From: Variovorax sp. TBS-050B
Lineage (GTDB): Bacteria; Pseudomonadota; Gammaproteobacteria; Burkholderiales; Burkholderiaceae_C
Assembly: GCF_029893635.1 (NCBI RefSeq)
Contig: NZ_JARXYR010000002.1
Coordinates: forward strand, 806,001 to 870,000
Direction: 5' to 3'
Length of the DNA stretch: 64,000 nt
The notes beneath the pieces were generated by a model that saw only the letters and a list, made by a program, of their open reading frames with translations, was not told the DNA's origin and did not search any database. Shown here in pieces: positions 47,634 to 57,069 of the stretch (position 1 is its first letter; each line of letters begins with the position of its first letter). Both the position numbers and the translations under genes were made by a program.

Positions 47634-48760
47634 GCGAGTGCGCGTTGGATGAGCAGCTTCTGGATGTCCGAGGTGCCTTCGTAGATCTGGCACACCCGCA
47701 CGTCGCGGTAGATGCGCTCGAGCGGAAAGTCGTTCACGTAGCCGTAGCCGCCGAGGGTCTGGATCGCCGCGCTGCAGACGCGCTCGGCCATCTCGCTCGC
47801 GAACAGCTTGGCCATGGCGGCTTCCTTGAGGCAGGGCCGGCCGGCGTCGCGCAGCGCGGCGGCATGCCAGATCAGCTGCCGCGCGGCCTCGAGCTGCGTG
47901 GCGCACTCGGCGAGGCGGAAGCCCACGGCCTGCTGGTCGAAGATCGAACCGCCGAAGGCCTGGCGCTCCTTGGCATAGGCGAGCGCGACCTCGAAGGCGC
48001 TGCGCGCCATGCCCACGCTCTGCGCGGCGATGCCGATGCGACCGCCCTCGAGCGCGCCGAGCGCGATCTTGTAGCCCTCGCCTTCCTGGCCGATCAGGTT
48101 CTCGGCCGGAATGCGGCAGCCGTCGAAGTTGATCTGCGCGGTGTCGCTGCTGTGCTGGCCGAGCTTGTCCTCGAGCCGCGCCACCTGGTAGCCGGGCGTG
48201 TCGGTGGGCACGAGGAAGGCGCTCATGCCGCGCTTGCCCGCGCCCTTGTCGGTCACCGCGATCACGATCGCCACCTGGCCGTTCTTGCCGCTGGTGATGA
48301 ACTGCTTCACGCCGTCGATCACGTAGCCGTCGCCGTCCCTGCGCGCGGTGGTGCGCAGGCTGGAGGCATCGCTGCCGGCCTGCGGCTCGGTGAGGCAGAA
48401 GGCGCCGAGCATCTGCCCCTGCGCGAGCGGCTCGAGCCACTGCTTCTTCTGCTGCGCATTGCCGTAGCGCATGAGGATCGCGTTGACCGGGCAGTTGGTC
48501 ACGCTGATCGCGGTGCTGGTGCCGCCGTCGCCCGCCGCGATCTCTTCGAGCACCAGGGCGAGCGTGAGGTAGTCCAGGCCCGCGCCGCCGTGTTCCTCGG
48601 GCACGCAGATGCCGTAGGCGCCGAGCGCCGCGAGGCCCTGGTGGGCCTCCTTGGGAAAGCTGTGCTCGCGGTCCCACTTCGGGGCGTTGGGCCAGAGTTC
48701 GGCCTGCGAGAAGTCGCGCACCGCGTCGCGGATGGCTTCCTGGTCGGCGCTGAGCAGCAT
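47630..48760 (-). CDS. Acyl-CoA dehydrogenase (short-chain type)
   Basis: A 376-residue FAD enzyme with the short-chain/butyryl-like layout. It has LGAFCLTEPQAGSDASSLRTTA near 118 and FITSGKNGQVAIVIAVT near 155. The C-terminal IQTLGGYGYVNDFPLERIYRDVRVCQIYEGTSDIQKLLIQRAL carries the glutamate (YEGTS) that is the catalytic base in most acyl-CoA dehydrogenases. It is coupled by GTGA to the metallophosphoesterase gene, although no shared pathway is evident. Confidence 0.92.
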   Translation of the reverse strand: MLLSADQEAIRDAVRDFSQAELWPNAPKWDREHSFPKEAHQGLAALGAYGICVPEEHGGAGLDYLTLALVLEEIAAGDGGTSTAISVTNCPVNAILMRYGNAQQKKQWLEPLAQGQMLGAFCLTEPQAGSDASSLRTTARRDGDGYVIDGVKQFITSGKNGQVAIVIAVTDKGAGKRGMSAFLVPTDTPGYQVARLEDKLGQHSSDTAQINFDGCRIPAENLIGQEGEGYKIALGALEGGRIGIAAQSVGMARSAFEVALAYAKERQAFGGSIFDQQAVGFRLAECATQLEAARQLIWHAAALRDAGRPCLKEAAMAKLFASEMAERVCSAAIQTLGGYGYVNDFPLERIYRDVRVCQIYEGTSDIQKLLIQRALA

Positions 48761-48793
48761 ATCGAAGTTCCTTCAGTGGCCGAGGCGGTCGCC

Positions 48794-48875
48794 GCCGGGC
48801 CGCCCCAAGGCGGACCGCGCCTCCCCCTCGGGGGGTGGAGTTACAGGAGCGAAGCGAGTGAAAAGCCGGGGGGCG
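48794..48875. repeat. GC-rich intergenic element
   Basis: This stretch fills the space between the M20 peptidase stop and the acyl-CoA dehydrogenase start. It contains the dyads CCGCCCCAAGGCGG and CCCCCTCGGGGGG, then GAGCGAAGCGAGTGAAAAGCCGGGGGG. The wording matches a repeat I associate with intergenic regions of Comamonadaceae chromosomes, but only one copy is in this window, so the family membership rests on recollection. Confidence 0.5.
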
Positions 48876-48878
48876 ACG

Positions 48879-50126
48879 TCACTTTCCGGCGCCGAGGTCC
48901 ATGATCAGCTTCGCGGCCATGTACAGGCGGCGCGGGATCGCGCTGATGTCCACATACTCGGCTTTGTCGCTGTGGTAGCCGAAGCCCGGCAGGCCCAGGC
49001 TCTCGATCACCGGCTTGCCCGAAAGCGCCGCGTAGGCCGCGTCGGTGCCGCCACCGGTGCGTTCCTCGACCGTGAGCGTGCCGCCGGCCTCCTTGTAGAA
49101 GGCCACGGCCTTGTCGACCAGCTTCCGGCCGCCCTCGCCGGCGTTGAACGCCGGGCGCCCGCGCGTGATCAGCACCTTGACCTCGGCCTCGGGCAGCTTC
49201 TTCTGCTGCGCGCGCTCTTCCAGCGTCTTCATCGCGGCGTCGAAGTCCTCGTTGCGCGCATAGCGCACGTCGGCATTGAGGGTGGCGCTGGCGGGGATGA
49301 TGTTCGACACGTTGCCGGCCTTGGCGATGGTCCAGTTGAAGCGCAGGTGCTTCGCCTTGTCGTCGATGCTCATGGTGCGCAGCACCAGGTCGGAGGCCTC
49401 GACCAGCGCATTCACGCCAAGCTCCGGCGCGGCGCCCGCATGCGAGGCCTTGCCCGTGATGTTGACCTGCACGTAGGCGATGCCCGAGGTGCCGAGCGAC
49501 AGCTTCTCGTCGCCAGCGCCCGTGGGCTCGAACGAGAGCACGTAGTCGGCCTGCTTGGCTTCTTCCTGGATCAGGTCGCGCGAGCCGAAGGAGCCTTTCT
49601 CCTCGTCGGTGTTGAACAGCACGGTGATGGTGCCGAAGTCGCGCACGCCGTAGTCCTTGAGCAGCTTGAGCGTGTGCAGGATGACGGCGTTGCCGCCCTT
49701 GTCGTCGGCGATGCCCGGGCCATAGGCCTTGTCGCCCTCGACGCGGAACGGCGCCTTGGCGAGCGTGCCCTTGAGGTAGACGGTGTCCATGTGCGACATC
49801 AGCAGCAGGTTCTTGCCGCCGCGGCCCTTGAGCCGGCCGACGATGTTGTCGCCCACCACCGGGCCGACCGCCTTGTGGCGCGTGACGGTGAAGCCCAGGT
49901 TCTTGAGCTCGCCCTCGAGGAAGTTGCCCGCGGCCGCGAGGCCCTCGGCATCGCCGGTGCCGGTCTCGATGTTGACGAGCTTCTCGAGCGTCTTCACCAC
50001 CGCGGGCTGCTCGTCGGTGGCGGCCTGGAAGAGCACGTTGTCGCGCTTCTGCGCCCAGGCGGCGCTCGCCACGAAGGCGGTGGCCAGCACGGCGGCGATG
50101 GCGGTACGGTGGAGAAAGGGGCGCAT
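48879..50126 (-). CDS. Exported M20 family metallopeptidase (glutamate carboxypeptidase-like)
   Basis: A 415-residue zinc peptidase of the CPG2/ArgE group. The signal peptide is RPFLHRTAIAAVLATAFVASAAWAQ. Metal and catalytic segments are LMSHMDTVYLKGT near residue 105, GIADDKGGNAVIL near 130 and FNTDEEKGSFGSR with the base/ligand pair EE near 165. The dimerisation domain lies between about 205 and 315. CPG2-type enzymes remove C-terminal glutamate, including from folates. The start at 50126 has AGGAG 5 bases upstream. Confidence 0.9.
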   Translation of the reverse strand: MRPFLHRTAIAAVLATAFVASAAWAQKRDNVLFQAATDEQPAVVKTLEKLVNIETGTGDAEGLAAAGNFLEGELKNLGFTVTRHKAVGPVVGDNIVGRLKGRGGKNLLLMSHMDTVYLKGTLAKAPFRVEGDKAYGPGIADDKGGNAVILHTLKLLKDYGVRDFGTITVLFNTDEEKGSFGSRDLIQEEAKQADYVLSFEPTGAGDEKLSLGTSGIAYVQVNITGKASHAGAAPELGVNALVEASDLVLRTMSIDDKAKHLRFNWTIAKAGNVSNIIPASATLNADVRYARNEDFDAAMKTLEERAQQKKLPEAEVKVLITRGRPAFNAGEGGRKLVDKAVAFYKEAGGTLTVEERTGGGTDAAYAALSGKPVIESLGLPGFGYHSDKAEYVDISAIPRRLYMAAKLIMDLGAGK

Positions 50127-50209
50127 GAAAACTCCTGCTTGACGCATTGTTCGTTGTCGAGGTTGATCGAAGCGCCGGGGGCTGTTGGGCCCGCCGGCGA
50201 TCCGTCGTC

Positions 50210-51394
50210 TTATAGCAATTCGAGGGCCACGGCCGTGCCTTCGCCGCCGCCGATGCACAGCGTGGCCACGCCGCGCTTCTTGCCGCGCGACTTGAGGGCG
50301 TGGATCAGCGTGACCATGATGCGCGCACCGCTCGCGCCGATCGGATGGCCGAGGGCGCAGGCGCCGCCGTGCACGTTGACGATCTCGTGCGACACGTCGA
50401 GCTCGTGCATCAGGGCCATCGGCACCACCGCAAAGGCCTCGTTGACTTCCCAGAGGTCCACGTCGCGTGCGGTCCAGCCGGTCTTCTTGAACAGCTTGGC
50501 GACGGCGCCGACGGGCGCGGTGGAGAACCATTCGGGCTGCTGCGCATGCGTGGCGTGGGCGACGATGCGGGCGATCGGCCTGGCGCCGATCTTCTTCGCA
50601 TGCGACTCGGTCATCATCACGAGCGCGGCGGCGCCGTCGTTGATCGACGAGCTCGAGGCGGCGGTGATGGTGCCGTTCTCCTTCTTGAAGGCGGGCTTGA
50701 GCGTGGGGATCTTGTCGAGCTTGACCTTGCCCGGGCCTTCGTCGACCGAGATCACGGTCTCTCCGCCGCGGCCCTTGACGGTGACGGGCGTGATCTCGTC
50801 CTTGAAGAGGCCGGTCTCGGTGGCCTTCTGGGCGCGCGTCACGCTCGCGATCGCGAAGGCGTCCTGCTGCTCGCGCGTGAACTTGTACTTGGCGGCGCAG
50901 TCCTCGCCGAAGGTGCCCATCGAGCGGCCCGGCTGGTAGGCGTCCTCGAGGCCGTCGAGCATCATGTGGTCGAAGATGCGGTCGTGGCCCATGCGGTAGC
51001 CGCCGCGGCCCTTGAGCATGAGGTAGGGCGCGTTGGTCATGCTCTCCATGCCGCCCGCGACCATCACCTCGTGCGTGCCCGCGAGCAGCAGGTCGTGCGC
51101 GAGCATCGCGGCCTTCATGGCCGAGCCGCACATCTTGCTGAGCGTGACCGCGCCCGCGCTGTCGGGCAGGCCGCCCTTGTAGGCCGCCTGGCGCGCCGGC
51201 GCCTGGCCCTGGCCGGCCATCAGGCAGTTGCCGAACAGCACCTCGCCCACGCTCTCGGGCGCGATGCCGGCGCGCTCGACGGCGGCCTTGATCGCGGCGC
51301 CGCCGAGGTCGTGCGCGGCGAGCGACGAGAAGTCGCCCTGGAAGCTGCCCATGGGGGTGCGGGCGGCACCGACGATGACGATGGATTCGGACAT
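50210..51394 (-). CDS. Acetyl-CoA acetyltransferase (thiolase)
   Basis: A 394-residue thiolase condensing or splitting acetoacetyl-CoA. The nucleophile cysteine 89 is in SKMCGSAMKAAM, the histidine in GGACALGHPIGASGARI near 350 and the second cysteine in LCIGGGEGTAVALE near 380. WEVNEAFAVVPMAL is also typical. It could serve the leucine pathway by handling acetoacetyl-CoA, or polyhydroxybutyrate and general beta-oxidation. It is followed by an M20 peptidase gene after an 83-base gap. Confidence 0.94.
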   Translation of the reverse strand: MSESIVIVGAARTPMGSFQGDFSSLAAHDLGGAAIKAAVERAGIAPESVGEVLFGNCLMAGQGQAPARQAAYKGGLPDSAGAVTLSKMCGSAMKAAMLAHDLLLAGTHEVMVAGGMESMTNAPYLMLKGRGGYRMGHDRIFDHMMLDGLEDAYQPGRSMGTFGEDCAAKYKFTREQQDAFAIASVTRAQKATETGLFKDEITPVTVKGRGGETVISVDEGPGKVKLDKIPTLKPAFKKENGTITAASSSSINDGAAALVMMTESHAKKIGARPIARIVAHATHAQQPEWFSTAPVGAVAKLFKKTGWTARDVDLWEVNEAFAVVPMALMHELDVSHEIVNVHGGACALGHPIGASGARIMVTLIHALKSRGKKRGVATLCIGGGEGTAVALELL

Positions 51395-51429
51395 GGTGGT
51401 CTCCTTTCGAGGATGGAAAAAATCGGGAA

Positions 51430-51541
51430 CCGAACGCAGAACAAATACAAAAGTTGCGCAGAAGTCGCAGAGGAAAACTTCAATCTGTTCCGGCTGTTTC
51501 TTCTGCGTCCTTCGCGGAACCTTCGCGACCTCTGCGTTCGG
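51430..51541. repeat. Dispersed intergenic inverted repeat, copy 3
   Basis: It opens CCGAACGCAGAAC and closes CTCTGCGTTCGG, with inner TTGCGCAGAAGTCGCAGAGG against CCTTCGCGACCTC-type blocks. It is the most diverged of the three copies but keeps their length and terminal palindrome. It lies between the thiolase start and the aceK stop. Confidence 0.8.
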
Positions 51542-51556
51542 TATCCGCTTTCATGG

Positions 51557-53377
51557 TCAAAAATGCGTCGCATGTCCCTCGTGCGGGAAGCGCTGCGACT
51601 CTTCGTACGGGAACACGTCGAGCATCTGCCCGGCCTGGATTCGCTGCTTGTGGTGCTGCCAGAAGGCCGCGTCGAGCAGGTCGGCATGGTGCGCCATGAA
51701 GGCCTCGCGCACCGCATCGTTGCCGAGCAGGAAGGGGCCGAAGGTCTCCGGGAAGACGTCCTTCGGGCCGACCGAGTACCAGACCTCGCCGCTCATCTCG
51801 TCTTCCTCGTTGCGCGGCGGCGGCACCTTGCGGAACTGGCAGTCGGTGATGTATTCGATCTCGTCGTAGTCGTAGAACACGACCTTGCCGCCGCGCGTGA
51901 CGCCGAAGTTCTTCCACAGCATGTCGCCCGGAAAGATGTTGGCGGCGACCATGTCCTTGATGGCGTTGCCGTATTCGATCACGGCATGTTCGAGCTGCTC
52001 CTTCGCGCGCCGGGCATGCGCCGGGCTCTCGGGCTCGGCCAGCGTGTCGAAGGCTTCCTGCAGGTAGATGTTGAGCGGGATCATGCGGCGCTCGATGTAG
52101 ACGTGCTTGAGCACCAGCTCCATCTCCCCGTTGCCGTCGCGGTCGGCGATCTCGAGCTGGCTGGGCGCGAAATGCCGGATCTCCTCGATCAGCTCGGGCT
52201 CGAAGCGGTCGAGCGGAAAGCCGACGTCGCTGTACTCCAGCGTGTCCGCCATGCGGCCCACGCGATCGTGCTGCTTCACGAGCAGGTACTTGGCCTTGAT
52301 CTGCTCGCGCGTGGTGTCCTTCTGCGGCGGATAGAAGTCCTTGATGACCTTGAACACGAAGGGGAACGAGGGCAGGTCGAACACCAGCATCACCATGCCC
52401 TTGATGCCGGGCGCGATGCGGAAGCGGTCGCTCGAATAGTTCAGGTGCGAGAGGAAGTCGCGGTAGAAGAGCGTCTTGCCCTGCTTCGCGAGACCGAGCG
52501 CGTTGTAGATTTCCGCGCGCGGCTTGCGCGGCATCAGCGAGCGCAGGAACTGCACGCAGGCCGAGGGCACTTCCATGTCGACCATGAAGTAGGCCCGCGC
52601 GAAGCTGAACAGCATTTGCAGGTCGTCCTCGCCGAAGAGCGCCGCATCGATGTAGAAGCGCCCCCGGCTGTCGTGCAGGATCGGCAGCGAGAACGGCAGC
52701 TCGGTGAAGCCGTTCATGATCTTGCCGACCACGTAGGCGCCCTTGTTGCGGTAGAACAGCCCCGAGAGCACCTGCAGCTGAAAGTTGGCACGCAGCTTGA
52801 CCTGCTGGAAGCGGCCCATGATGGCCTTGGCCACGCGCTCGGCGTCGCGCCGCTTGTTGGCGAAGCTGCCCTGCAGCGCATAGTCGTCGAGCATCTGCTC
52901 GATGGTGTCGGCCAGCGTGTCGTTGCTCGGGTAGTAAGGCCGGTACGTCGGTGCGCCGCGCGGCTCGATGTACTCGGTGCTGATGGCCGGGCGCACGAAG
53001 ATGAAGTCGTTCTGGAAATACGCCCGGTGCAGTATCTTGGTGGTGACCGAGTTGAAGAAGCTCTCGGCCAGCTCGGGCTGGTGGTGGTCCACCAGCAGGC
53101 CGATGAAGTGCAGCTTGACCTGGTGCCACACCTCCATCGGCTGTTCGCCGGCCTTGAACTCCTTCTCGAGGCGCGTCACGGCCTCGTTCACCCGCAGGTC
53201 GTAGAACTCGATGCGCTCGCGCTGCGCACGCTGCTGCCCATGCCAGTCGGCCGTCTCGAACCGGTGCTTGGCGCGCGCCGATTCGGCGCGGAACAGCGTG
53301 TAGTGGCGATTGAAGCCGTCGATCATCGCCTTCGCGATGTCGTAGGCGAGCGGTGAATCGAGACGCTGCGGGAACAT
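51557..53377 (-). CDS. aceK: Isocitrate dehydrogenase kinase/phosphatase
   Basis: A 606-residue bifunctional enzyme that phosphorylates and dephosphorylates isocitrate dehydrogenase, switching carbon into the glyoxylate bypass. Recognisable family blocks are [23 protein letters not shown], the nucleotide-binding [26 protein letters not shown] near 325 and the kinase-core [32 protein letters not shown] near 470. The start at 53377 ([21 protein letters not shown]) lies 13 bases after the carbonic anhydrase stop; an ATG at 53431 would overlap that gene. Genes of the glyoxylate bypass itself are not in the window. Confidence 0.95.
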   Translation of the reverse strand: MFPQRLDSPLAYDIAKAMIDGFNRHYTLFRAESARAKHRFETADWHGQQRAQRERIEFYDLRVNEAVTRLEKEFKAGEQPMEVWHQVKLHFIGLLVDHHQPELAESFFNSVTTKILHRAYFQNDFIFVRPAISTEYIEPRGAPTYRPYYPSNDTLADTIEQMLDDYALQGSFANKRRDAERVAKAIMGRFQQVKLRANFQLQVLSGLFYRNKGAYVVGKIMNGFTELPFSLPILHDSRGRFYIDAALFGEDDLQMLFSFARAYFMVDMEVPSACVQFLRSLMPRKPRAEIYNALGLAKQGKTLFYRDFLSHLNYSSDRFRIAPGIKGMVMLVFDLPSFPFVFKVIKDFYPPQKDTTREQIKAKYLLVKQHDRVGRMADTLEYSDVGFPLDRFEPELIEEIRHFAPSQLEIADRDGNGEMELVLKHVYIERRMIPLNIYLQEAFDTLAEPESPAHARRAKEQLEHAVIEYGNAIKDMVAANIFPGDMLWKNFGVTRGGKVVFYDYDEIEYITDCQFRKVPPPRNEEDEMSGEVWYSVGPKDVFPETFGPFLLGNDAVREAFMAHHADLLDAAFWQHHKQRIQAGQMLDVFPYEESQRFPHEGHATHF

Positions 53378-53390
53378 GGGCGCGGCCCGG

Positions 53391-54122
53391 TCAGGCCTGG
53401 CCGGCGCCGCCTTCGCTGGCGTCGGCGGCACCGGCGTCCTGCGGCGCGGCCGGAAACTCGGACGGCCGGCTCCACTTGTAGCGGATGCGCTGCACCGCGG
53501 CCTTGTACAGCGCGTCGAGCGGCTTGGCGCCGTCCACGCTCAGGCCCTGGTCCTGCAGCAGGCCGTCGTGCACGCCGAAGGTCCAGCCGTGGATCGTGAC
53601 CTTCTGGCCGCGGCTCCAGGCATCGACCATCACGGTGCTCACCGCGACGTTGACCACCTGCTCGGCCACGTTGAGTTCGCACAGCGCATCGGCACGCACG
53701 TCCTCGGGCAGGCTGTCGAGCATCACGTGATGCCTGTCGCGCACGTCCTGGATGTGGCGGATCCAGTTGTCGGCGAGGCCGATGCGCTTGCCGTCGAGCG
53801 CCGCCTTGACGCCGGCGCAGCCGTAGTGGCCGACCACCATGATGTGCTCGACCTTGAGGTGCTCGACCGCGAACTGGATCGCCGAGAGCGCGTTCAGGTC
53901 GGAGTGCACCACGATGTTCGCGACGTTGCGGTGCACGAACACCTCGCCCGGCTCGAGGCCGGTGATCTGGTTCGCGGGCACGCGGCTGTCGGAACAGCCG
54001 ATCCACATGTAGCGCGGCGTCTGCTGCTTGACCAGGCTGGTGAAGAAACCGGGCCGGTCGCGTTCCATCTGTGCGGACCAGGCACGGTTGTGGGCGAAGA
54101 GGTCGTCGAGTGTGTCGGACAT
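53391..54122 (-). CDS. can: Beta-class carbonic anhydrase
   Basis: A 243-residue zinc enzyme interconverting carbon dioxide and bicarbonate. Zinc ligands are Cys43, His99 and Cys102 (CSDSR and HYGC), with Asp45 and Arg47 forming the usual dyad. A longer C-terminal tail rich in Ala/Gly is not part of the fold. Bicarbonate would feed biotin carboxylases such as the methylcrotonyl enzyme. It stands 13 bases before aceK, in one transcript, and 42 bases after the MerR regulator gene. Confidence 0.94.
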   Translation of the reverse strand: MSDTLDDLFAHNRAWSAQMERDRPGFFTSLVKQQTPRYMWIGCSDSRVPANQITGLEPGEVFVHRNVANIVVHSDLNALSAIQFAVEHLKVEHIMVVGHYGCAGVKAALDGKRIGLADNWIRHIQDVRDRHHVMLDSLPEDVRADALCELNVAEQVVNVAVSTVMVDAWSRGQKVTIHGWTFGVHDGLLQDQGLSVDGAKPLDALYKAAVQRIRYKWSRPSEFPAAPQDAGAADASEGGAGQA

Positions 54123-54164
54123 AGGGGGTCGATTGTGGATGAGTCGTGGGGTGGGGCGATGATT

Positions 54165-54563
54165 TCAGGCCGGTCTGGCGGCCTTCTGCGCGCGCGTGAG
54201 CGCGGCGCGGCCTTTCTTCTCGTGCTCCCGCACTTCGGCCAGGTTGGCCTGCAGCTCGGCCAGCTGCGCCTCGAGCTGCGCGCGGTGGGCACCGAGCACG
54301 CCGAGGAACTTCTGCAGCTGCGGCACGGTGTCGCGCGGGCTGTCGTACATGTCGAGGATGTCCTTCGCCTCGGTCAGGCTCAGGCCCAGGCGCTTGGCGC
54401 GCAGCGTGAGCGTGAGCCGCGCGCGGTCGCGCGCGCTGTAGACGCGCTGCATGCCCGAGCGCTCCGGCGCGAGCAGTCCCATGTCTTCATAGAAGCGGAT
54501 CGCGCGCGTCGTGAGGTCGAACTCCTTCGCGAGCTGGCTGATGGTGAAGGTCTGCGAGGGCAT
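54165..54563 (-). CDS. MerR family regulator, LiuR-like
   Basis: A 132-residue regulator: N-terminal winged helix (FTISQLAKEFDLTTRAIRFYEDMGLLAPERSGMQRVYSARDRARL) and a coiled-coil dimer helix (about 80-120). No metal-binding cysteines are present, which excludes the CueR-type sensors. The sequence resembles LiuR regulators of branched-chain amino acid catabolism in proteobacteria. It is divergent from the metallo-beta-lactamase-fold gene across a 103-base gap that contains a perfect palindrome. It precedes carbonic anhydrase and aceK on the same strand. Confidence 0.88.
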   Translation of the reverse strand: MPSQTFTISQLAKEFDLTTRAIRFYEDMGLLAPERSGMQRVYSARDRARLTLTLRAKRLGLSLTEAKDILDMYDSPRDTVPQLQKFLGVLGAHRAQLEAQLAELQANLAEVREHEKKGRAALTRAQKAARPA

Positions 54564-54639
54564 GCGGAGGAAGAACGGGGGCGTTGCGGTGGCGACAGCA
54601 GGTTCTTGCCGCCGTCCCTACAATGGTTGCCTCAATCCA

Positions 54640-54659
54640 TGACGTTTACGTAAACGTCA
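54640..54659. promoter_or_regulatory. Predicted LiuR/MerR-type operator palindrome
   Basis: The sequence tgacgtttacgtaaacgtca is a perfect 20-base palindrome between the divergent MerR and metallo-beta-lactamase-fold genes. ACGT-rich palindromes of this size suit a MerR-family dimer and are reminiscent of LiuR sites. It ends 7 bases before the downstream ATG at 54667, so occupancy would block transcription or initiation of that gene rather than give classical MerR activation. Confidence 0.7.
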
Positions 54660-54666
54660 ATCTTAC

Positions 54667-55725
54667 ATGAACCTCCTCGAACGCGAACTCCACTACCCCC
54701 TGGGCGATACCCTGCCCGCCCCCGGCGAAGCGCTGGAGGTCGCGCCGGGCGTGCGCTGGATCCGCATGCGGCTGCCGTTCGCGCTCGACCACATCAACCT
54801 CTGGCTGCTGCGCGACAGCATCGGCGGCGTGGAAGGCTGGACCGTGGTCGACTGCTGCATCGCGCACGACGAGGCGCGCGCGCAGTGGGAGCAGGTCTTC
54901 GAGACCCAGCTGCAGGGCCTGCCGATCCTGCGCGTGATCGTGACCCACATGCATCCCGACCACATCGGGCTGGCCGAATGGCTCTGCACGCGCTGGAACG
55001 CGCCGCTGTGGATCAGCTCGACCGACTACCACGTCGCGCGCGTGCTCACCTCCGCCGGCGACACGCTCGCGGGCGGCGAGGCCGCGGCGCGCTTCTTCGC
55101 CTCGCACGGCCTGAGCGACCCCGAGGCGATGGCCAAGATCCGCGCCCGCACCAGCTACTACGCGAACATGGTGCCGTCGGTGCCCGACCGCTTCGTGCGC
55201 ATGATGGACGGCGACACGGTCACGATCAACGGCCATGCGTGGCGCTGCATCAGCGGCTACGGCCATGCGCCGGAGCACATCGCGCTCTTCTGCGACGAAC
55301 TGAAGCTGCTGCTCGGCGGCGACATGATGCTGCCGCGCATCTCGACCAACGTGAGCGTGCATGCGGGCGAGCCCGAGGCGAATTCGCTGCGCCTCTTCCT
55401 CGACAGCATCGACCGGTTCAAGGCGCTGCCGGCCGACACGCTCGGCCTGCCCGCGCACGGCAAGCCCTTCACCGGCATCCACCGGCGCGTCGACCAGCTG
55501 CAGGAACACCACCGCGACCGGCTGGCCGAACTGCTCGAAGCCTGCACCCAGCGCCCGCTGACGGCGGCCGAGGGCCTGCCGATCCTCTTCAAACGCGCGC
55601 TCGACCTGCACCAGATGACCTTCGCGATGGGCGAGACCGTGGCCCACCTGCACCTGCTGTGGTTCGCGGGCCAGGTGCGGCGCGAGCTGGGCGAGGACGG
55701 CGTCTATCGCTTCCGCGCCGCCTGA
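54667..55725 (+). CDS. Metallo-beta-lactamase-fold hydrolase
   Basis: A 352-residue protein of the metallo-beta-lactamase superfamily. The zinc motif THMHPDHIG is at residues 93-101. Further metal ligands come from GHAPEHIALFCDELKLLLGGDMML near 200 and the C-terminal GLPAHGKPF near 265. A C-terminal helical extension is typical of the group near hydroxyacylglutathione hydrolases and thioesterase-like relatives. No Shine-Dalgarno sequence precedes the ATG, and the palindrome ends 7 bases before it, so the mRNA may be nearly leaderless. A role linked to acyl-CoA or leucine metabolism is inferred only from the LiuR-like neighbour. Confidence 0.87.
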   Translation: MNLLERELHYPLGDTLPAPGEALEVAPGVRWIRMRLPFALDHINLWLLRDSIGGVEGWTVVDCCIAHDEARAQWEQVFETQLQGLPILRVIVTHMHPDHIGLAEWLCTRWNAPLWISSTDYHVARVLTSAGDTLAGGEAAARFFASHGLSDPEAMAKIRARTSYYANMVPSVPDRFVRMMDGDTVTINGHAWRCISGYGHAPEHIALFCDELKLLLGGDMMLPRISTNVSVHAGEPEANSLRLFLDSIDRFKALPADTLGLPAHGKPFTGIHRRVDQLQEHHRDRLAELLEACTQRPLTAAEGLPILFKRALDLHQMTFAMGETVAHLHLLWFAGQVRRELGEDGVYRFRAA

Positions 55726-55749
55726 TCCCGCGCGCCTAAACTCGGCGGC

Positions 55750-57069
55750 ATGAACATGCCGCAGACGCTCGCCGAGCTGCGCGCCGGCCGGCTGGCGGGC
55801 GCCACGCGGCTCGATCTCTCGTGCGGGCTGAACGAGTTTCCGCGCGAGATCTTCGGGCTGGCCGACACGCTCGAGATCCTGAACCTGTCGGGCAACGCGC
55901 TCGATGCGCTGCCCGACGACCTGGGCCGGCTGCACCGCCTGCGCGTGCTGTTCTGCTCGGACAACCGCTTCACCGAGCTGCCCGCCGCGATCGGCCGCTG
56001 CCAGGCGCTGGAGATGGTCGGCTTCAAGGCCAACCGCATCCGCAGCGTGCCGGCGGCCGCGCTGCAACTGCCGCGGCTGCGCTGGCTGATCCTGACCGAC
56101 AACGCGATCGAGGCCCTGCCCGATGCGCTCGGCGCCTGCACGCGCATGCAGAAGCTGATGCTCGCGGGCAACCGGCTCCGCGAACTGCCCGCGTCGCTCT
56201 CGGCCTGCAGCGGGCTCGAACTGCTGCGCATCTCCGCCAACCGCTTCGAGCAGCTGCCCGGCTGGCTGCTCGCGATGCCGCGGCTCGCCTGGCTCGCGGC
56301 GGCCGGCAATCCCTTCGATGCGGGCGCCGAAGACGCGGCGATCGCCGCGCCCTCGGTGCCGCGCGTGCCGTGGCGCGAGCTCGCGCTGGGCCGCCAACTC
56401 GGCGAAGGCGCCTCGGGCGTCATTCACCAGGCCACGTTGGGTGCGGCGGGCCGGCCCGTGGCCGTGAAGCTCTTCAAGGGCGCGGTCACGAGCGACGGCT
56501 GGCCGCACAGCGAGATGGCGGCCAGCATCGCGGCCGGCGCGCACCGCACGCTGATCGCCGCGGAAGGGCGCATCGAGGGCCATCCCGAGGGCATCGAAGG
56601 CCTGGTGCTGGCGCTCGTCGATCCCGCGTTCAGCACGCTCGCCGGTCCGCCGAGCCTGGATTCCTGCACGCGCGACGTCTATGCCCAAAGCGCGCAATGG
56701 CCCGCCGGCGTGGCGCTGCGCATGGCGCGCGACATCGCCGCGGCCATGGCGCACCTGCATGCACGCGGCATCCTGCATGGCGACCTCTATGCGCACAACA
56801 TCCTGTGGCGGCCCGAGGGCGAGGCGCGGCTCGGCGACTTCGGTGCGGCCTGGATGACCGGCGCACTCGATGCGGCGCACACCCGGGCACTGCAGGCGCT
56901 GGAGATGCGCGCCTTCGGCTGCCTGCTGGAGGAGCTGCTCGCGCGCTGCAGCGATGCGCCGCCGGCCGCCGCCATCGCCCTGCGGGACCGCTGCCTGCAG
57001 CCCGCGCCGGCCGCGCGCCCGTCGTTCGCCGAGGCGCTGGCGCTGCTCGCGCAGGCCGGGTCGCCATGA
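55750..57069 (+). CDS. Leucine-rich repeat / protein kinase fusion
   Basis: A 439-residue two-part protein. Residues 19-190 form about seven to eight leucine-rich repeats of 23 residues (LxxLxLxxNxLxxLPxxL, for example LEILNLSGNALDALPDDLG). Residues 210-435 are a kinase domain: glycine loop LGEGASG (217-223), lysine 240 in VAVKLF, catalytic loop HGDLYAHN (343-350) and DFG (363-365). The arginine of the usual HRD is a glycine, as in non-RD kinases, but aspartate, asparagine and DFG are kept, so activity is plausible. There is no membrane segment. Its stop overlaps the start of a pseudouridine synthase gene (ATGA). Confidence 0.88.
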   Translation: MNMPQTLAELRAGRLAGATRLDLSCGLNEFPREIFGLADTLEILNLSGNALDALPDDLGRLHRLRVLFCSDNRFTELPAAIGRCQALEMVGFKANRIRSVPAAALQLPRLRWLILTDNAIEALPDALGACTRMQKLMLAGNRLRELPASLSACSGLELLRISANRFEQLPGWLLAMPRLAWLAAAGNPFDAGAEDAAIAAPSVPRVPWRELALGRQLGEGASGVIHQATLGAAGRPVAVKLFKGAVTSDGWPHSEMAASIAAGAHRTLIAAEGRIEGHPEGIEGLVLALVDPAFSTLAGPPSLDSCTRDVYAQSAQWPAGVALRMARDIAAAMAHLHARGILHGDLYAHNILWRPEGEARLGDFGAAWMTGALDAAHTRALQALEMRAFGCLLEELLARCSDAPPAAAIALRDRCLQPAPAARPSFAEALALLAQAGSP

